A stretch of 64,000 nucleotides of DNA from Paludibacter jiangxiensis (lineage in GTDB: Bacteria > Bacteroidota > Bacteroidia > Bacteroidales > Paludibacteraceae), in the NCBI GenBank assembly GCA_945897785.1, contig CAMDGD010000003.1, forward strand, positions 1 to 64,000, written 5' to 3'. Positions 63,042 through 64,000 of the stretch are shown piece after piece. The notes below the pieces were generated by a model. It was not told where the DNA came from, did not search any database, and worked only from the letters and a program-made list of their open reading frames with translations. Every line of letters begins with the position of its first letter. The stretch's first letter is position 1. The position numbers were made by a program, and so were the translations under genes.

Positions 63042-64000
63042 CTATACTTGTCCTGATTTTTTAGTTGTTTTTACAATAACAGCTCCAATTTGATAAGGAC
63101 AACCATTAGACGCTGGACGACGATCTTCCAAACGACCTTTCCATCCATCTTCTACAGTACCTACAGGAATACGGATAGAAGCACCACGGTCAGACACACC
63201 CCATGAAAAGTCATGGATTGATGCTGTTTCGTGTTTACCAGTTAATCGTTGTTCGTTGTATGCACCATAAACAGACATATGTTCGCTTACATGTTTGCCA
63301 AATTCTTCGCAAATAGCATCAAACACTTTCTTATCTCCACTATTTCTCATTTTACTATTAGAGAAATTTGCGTGCATTCCAGAACCATTCCAATCTGTAT
63401 CTCCAAGAGGTTTTGGATGCCATTCTACATAAACGCCGTATTTTTCACAAGTTCTTTCTAACAAGAAACGAGACACCCATATTTCGTCACCGCCCAATTT
63501 TGCTCCTTTAGAAAAAATCTGATACTCCCATTGACCGGTAGCTACTTCTGCATTAATACCTTCAATATTTAACCCCGCCTCTAAACAAAGATCAAAATGC
63601 TCTTCAACAATTTCTCTTCCAAAAGCATTACGAGCTCCTACCGAACAATAGTAAGGCCCTTGTGGACGATCAGGGAAACCACCTTTTGGAAAACCTAAAG
63701 GCATTCTTGTTTCTATATCATATAAAAAGTACTCTTGTTCGTATCCAAACCAGAAGTCATTATCATCATCATCAATTGTTGCACGATGATTAGTAACATG
63801 TGCTGTTCCATCTGGATTTAAAACTTCAGTCATAACTAAATATGCATCTTTGCGATCAGGATCAGGACAAATAAAAACAGGTTTTAACAACAAGTCAGAA
63901 GACCCACCTTTAGCCTGATTAGTAGAAGATCCATCAAAAGACCACATCGGACAATCTTCTAATTTTCCACTAAAATTTTCTTTGATACGAGTTTTGCTTC
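63042..64000 (-). CDS. glnA: Glutamine synthetase, beta-Grasp/eukaryotic-type GSII (5' end cut)
   Basis: The frame is open from the stop at 63042 through the window edge. An ATG at 63947 is internal, because codons upstream of it continue with SKTRIKENFSGKLEDCP before MWSFDGSSTNQA. The first residues, about 20 of about 340, lie outside. GSII motifs are MWSFDGSSTNQAKGGSSDLLL, FGYEQEYFLYD, AEVATGQWEYQIF, NGSGMHANFSN, EQRLTGKHETASIHDFSWGVSDRGASIRIP and EDRRPASNGCPYQIGAVI. It makes glutamine from glutamate and ammonium. GSII enzymes lack the adenylylation Tyr of GSI-beta. It completes the ammonium assimilation set with gltBD and two amt genes. Confidence 0.96.
   Translation of the reverse strand, partial: SKTRIKENFSGKLEDCPMWSFDGSSTNQAKGGSSDLLLKPVFICPDPDRKDAYLVMTEVLNPDGTAHVTNHRATIDDDDNDFWFGYEQEYFLYDIETRMPLGFPKGGFPDRPQGPYYCSVGARNAFGREIVEEHFDLCLEAGLNIEGINAEVATGQWEYQIFSKGAKLGGDEIWVSRFLLERTCEKYGVYVEWHPKPLGDTDWNGSGMHANFSNSKMRNSGDKKVFDAICEEFGKHVSEHMSVYGAYNEQRLTGKHETASIHDFSWGVSDRGASIRIPVGTVEDGWKGRLEDRRPASNGCPYQIGAVIVKTTKKSGQV

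Noticed and set aside
1-64000. Search for tRNA and rRNA genes
   Set aside because: No cloverleaf with a GTTCRA-type T-loop or rRNA signature was found by eye; a tRNAscan-SE run would settle it.

Overview
The window looks like chromosomal DNA of a Bacteroidota (Bacteroidetes) species; the order cannot be fixed from the sequence. The DNA is visibly AT-rich. Most transcription units start at the Bacteroidota -7 box TAnnTTTG, and Shine-Dalgarno sites are almost absent. Several families are typical of the phylum: a type IX secretion (T9SS) trio (CHU_C-type sorting domain, PorP/SprF, PD40), a MurF-alanine racemase fusion, and DUF4290, DUF4783 and GSCFA proteins. A lipid A/LPS route is implied by kdsA and an LptD-like protein.

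Layout. 1-10.6 kb: the end of manA (cut by the window edge and read from the minus strand), a TPR/PD40 protein, a large AsmA-like protein, a nitroreductase, one intact IS256-family element (about 6079-7448), a Na/Pi cotransporter, nadC and a DUF4783 protein. 11-21.4 kb: rlmH overlapping a 1212-residue NtrY-like histidine kinase, a small outer-membrane barrel, an MCE/MlaD protein and an N-acetylmuramoyl-L-alanine amidase with an internal tandem duplication, divergent from lptD. 21.4-28.7 kb: a SlyD-like isomerase, aroC, kdsA and the T9SS-linked trio. 28.8-38.8 kb: housekeeping genes (HAD, nadD, gmk, yicC, tsaB, DUF4290, murA, ferritin, cca) and a few secreted proteins of unknown role. 39-48.5 kb: rpsF-rpsR-rplI, rimM, a tandem Usp protein, murF-alr, VC0807 and GSCFA proteins, dapF and dapL.

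48.7-64 kb is mostly a nitrogen-assimilation region. It holds a porin-like protein, two P-II/ammonium-transporter pairs, glutamate synthase (gltB-gltD), and a eukaryotic-type glutamine synthetase (GSII) that runs off the right edge. Between gltD and GSII lie three minus-strand genes: a HAD-IIA phosphatase, a class I glutamine-amidotransferase-like gamma-glutamyl hydrolase and a HisC/CobD-like PLP enzyme. Their joint function is not recognised.

The most interesting unexplained signal is the long 5' leader of gltB (about 53596-53943). By eye it folds into an 11-bp closing helix around a three-way junction with a GNRA-capped arm, and a C-rich strand could alternatively pair with a G-rich element just before the gltB start. 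It is a candidate cis-regulatory RNA for glutamate synthase. Other notable points are real-looking Shine-Dalgarno sites in the S6-S18-L9 operon, an apparently leaderless dapF, a Cys-to-Asp MurA, and dispersed intergenic repeats.
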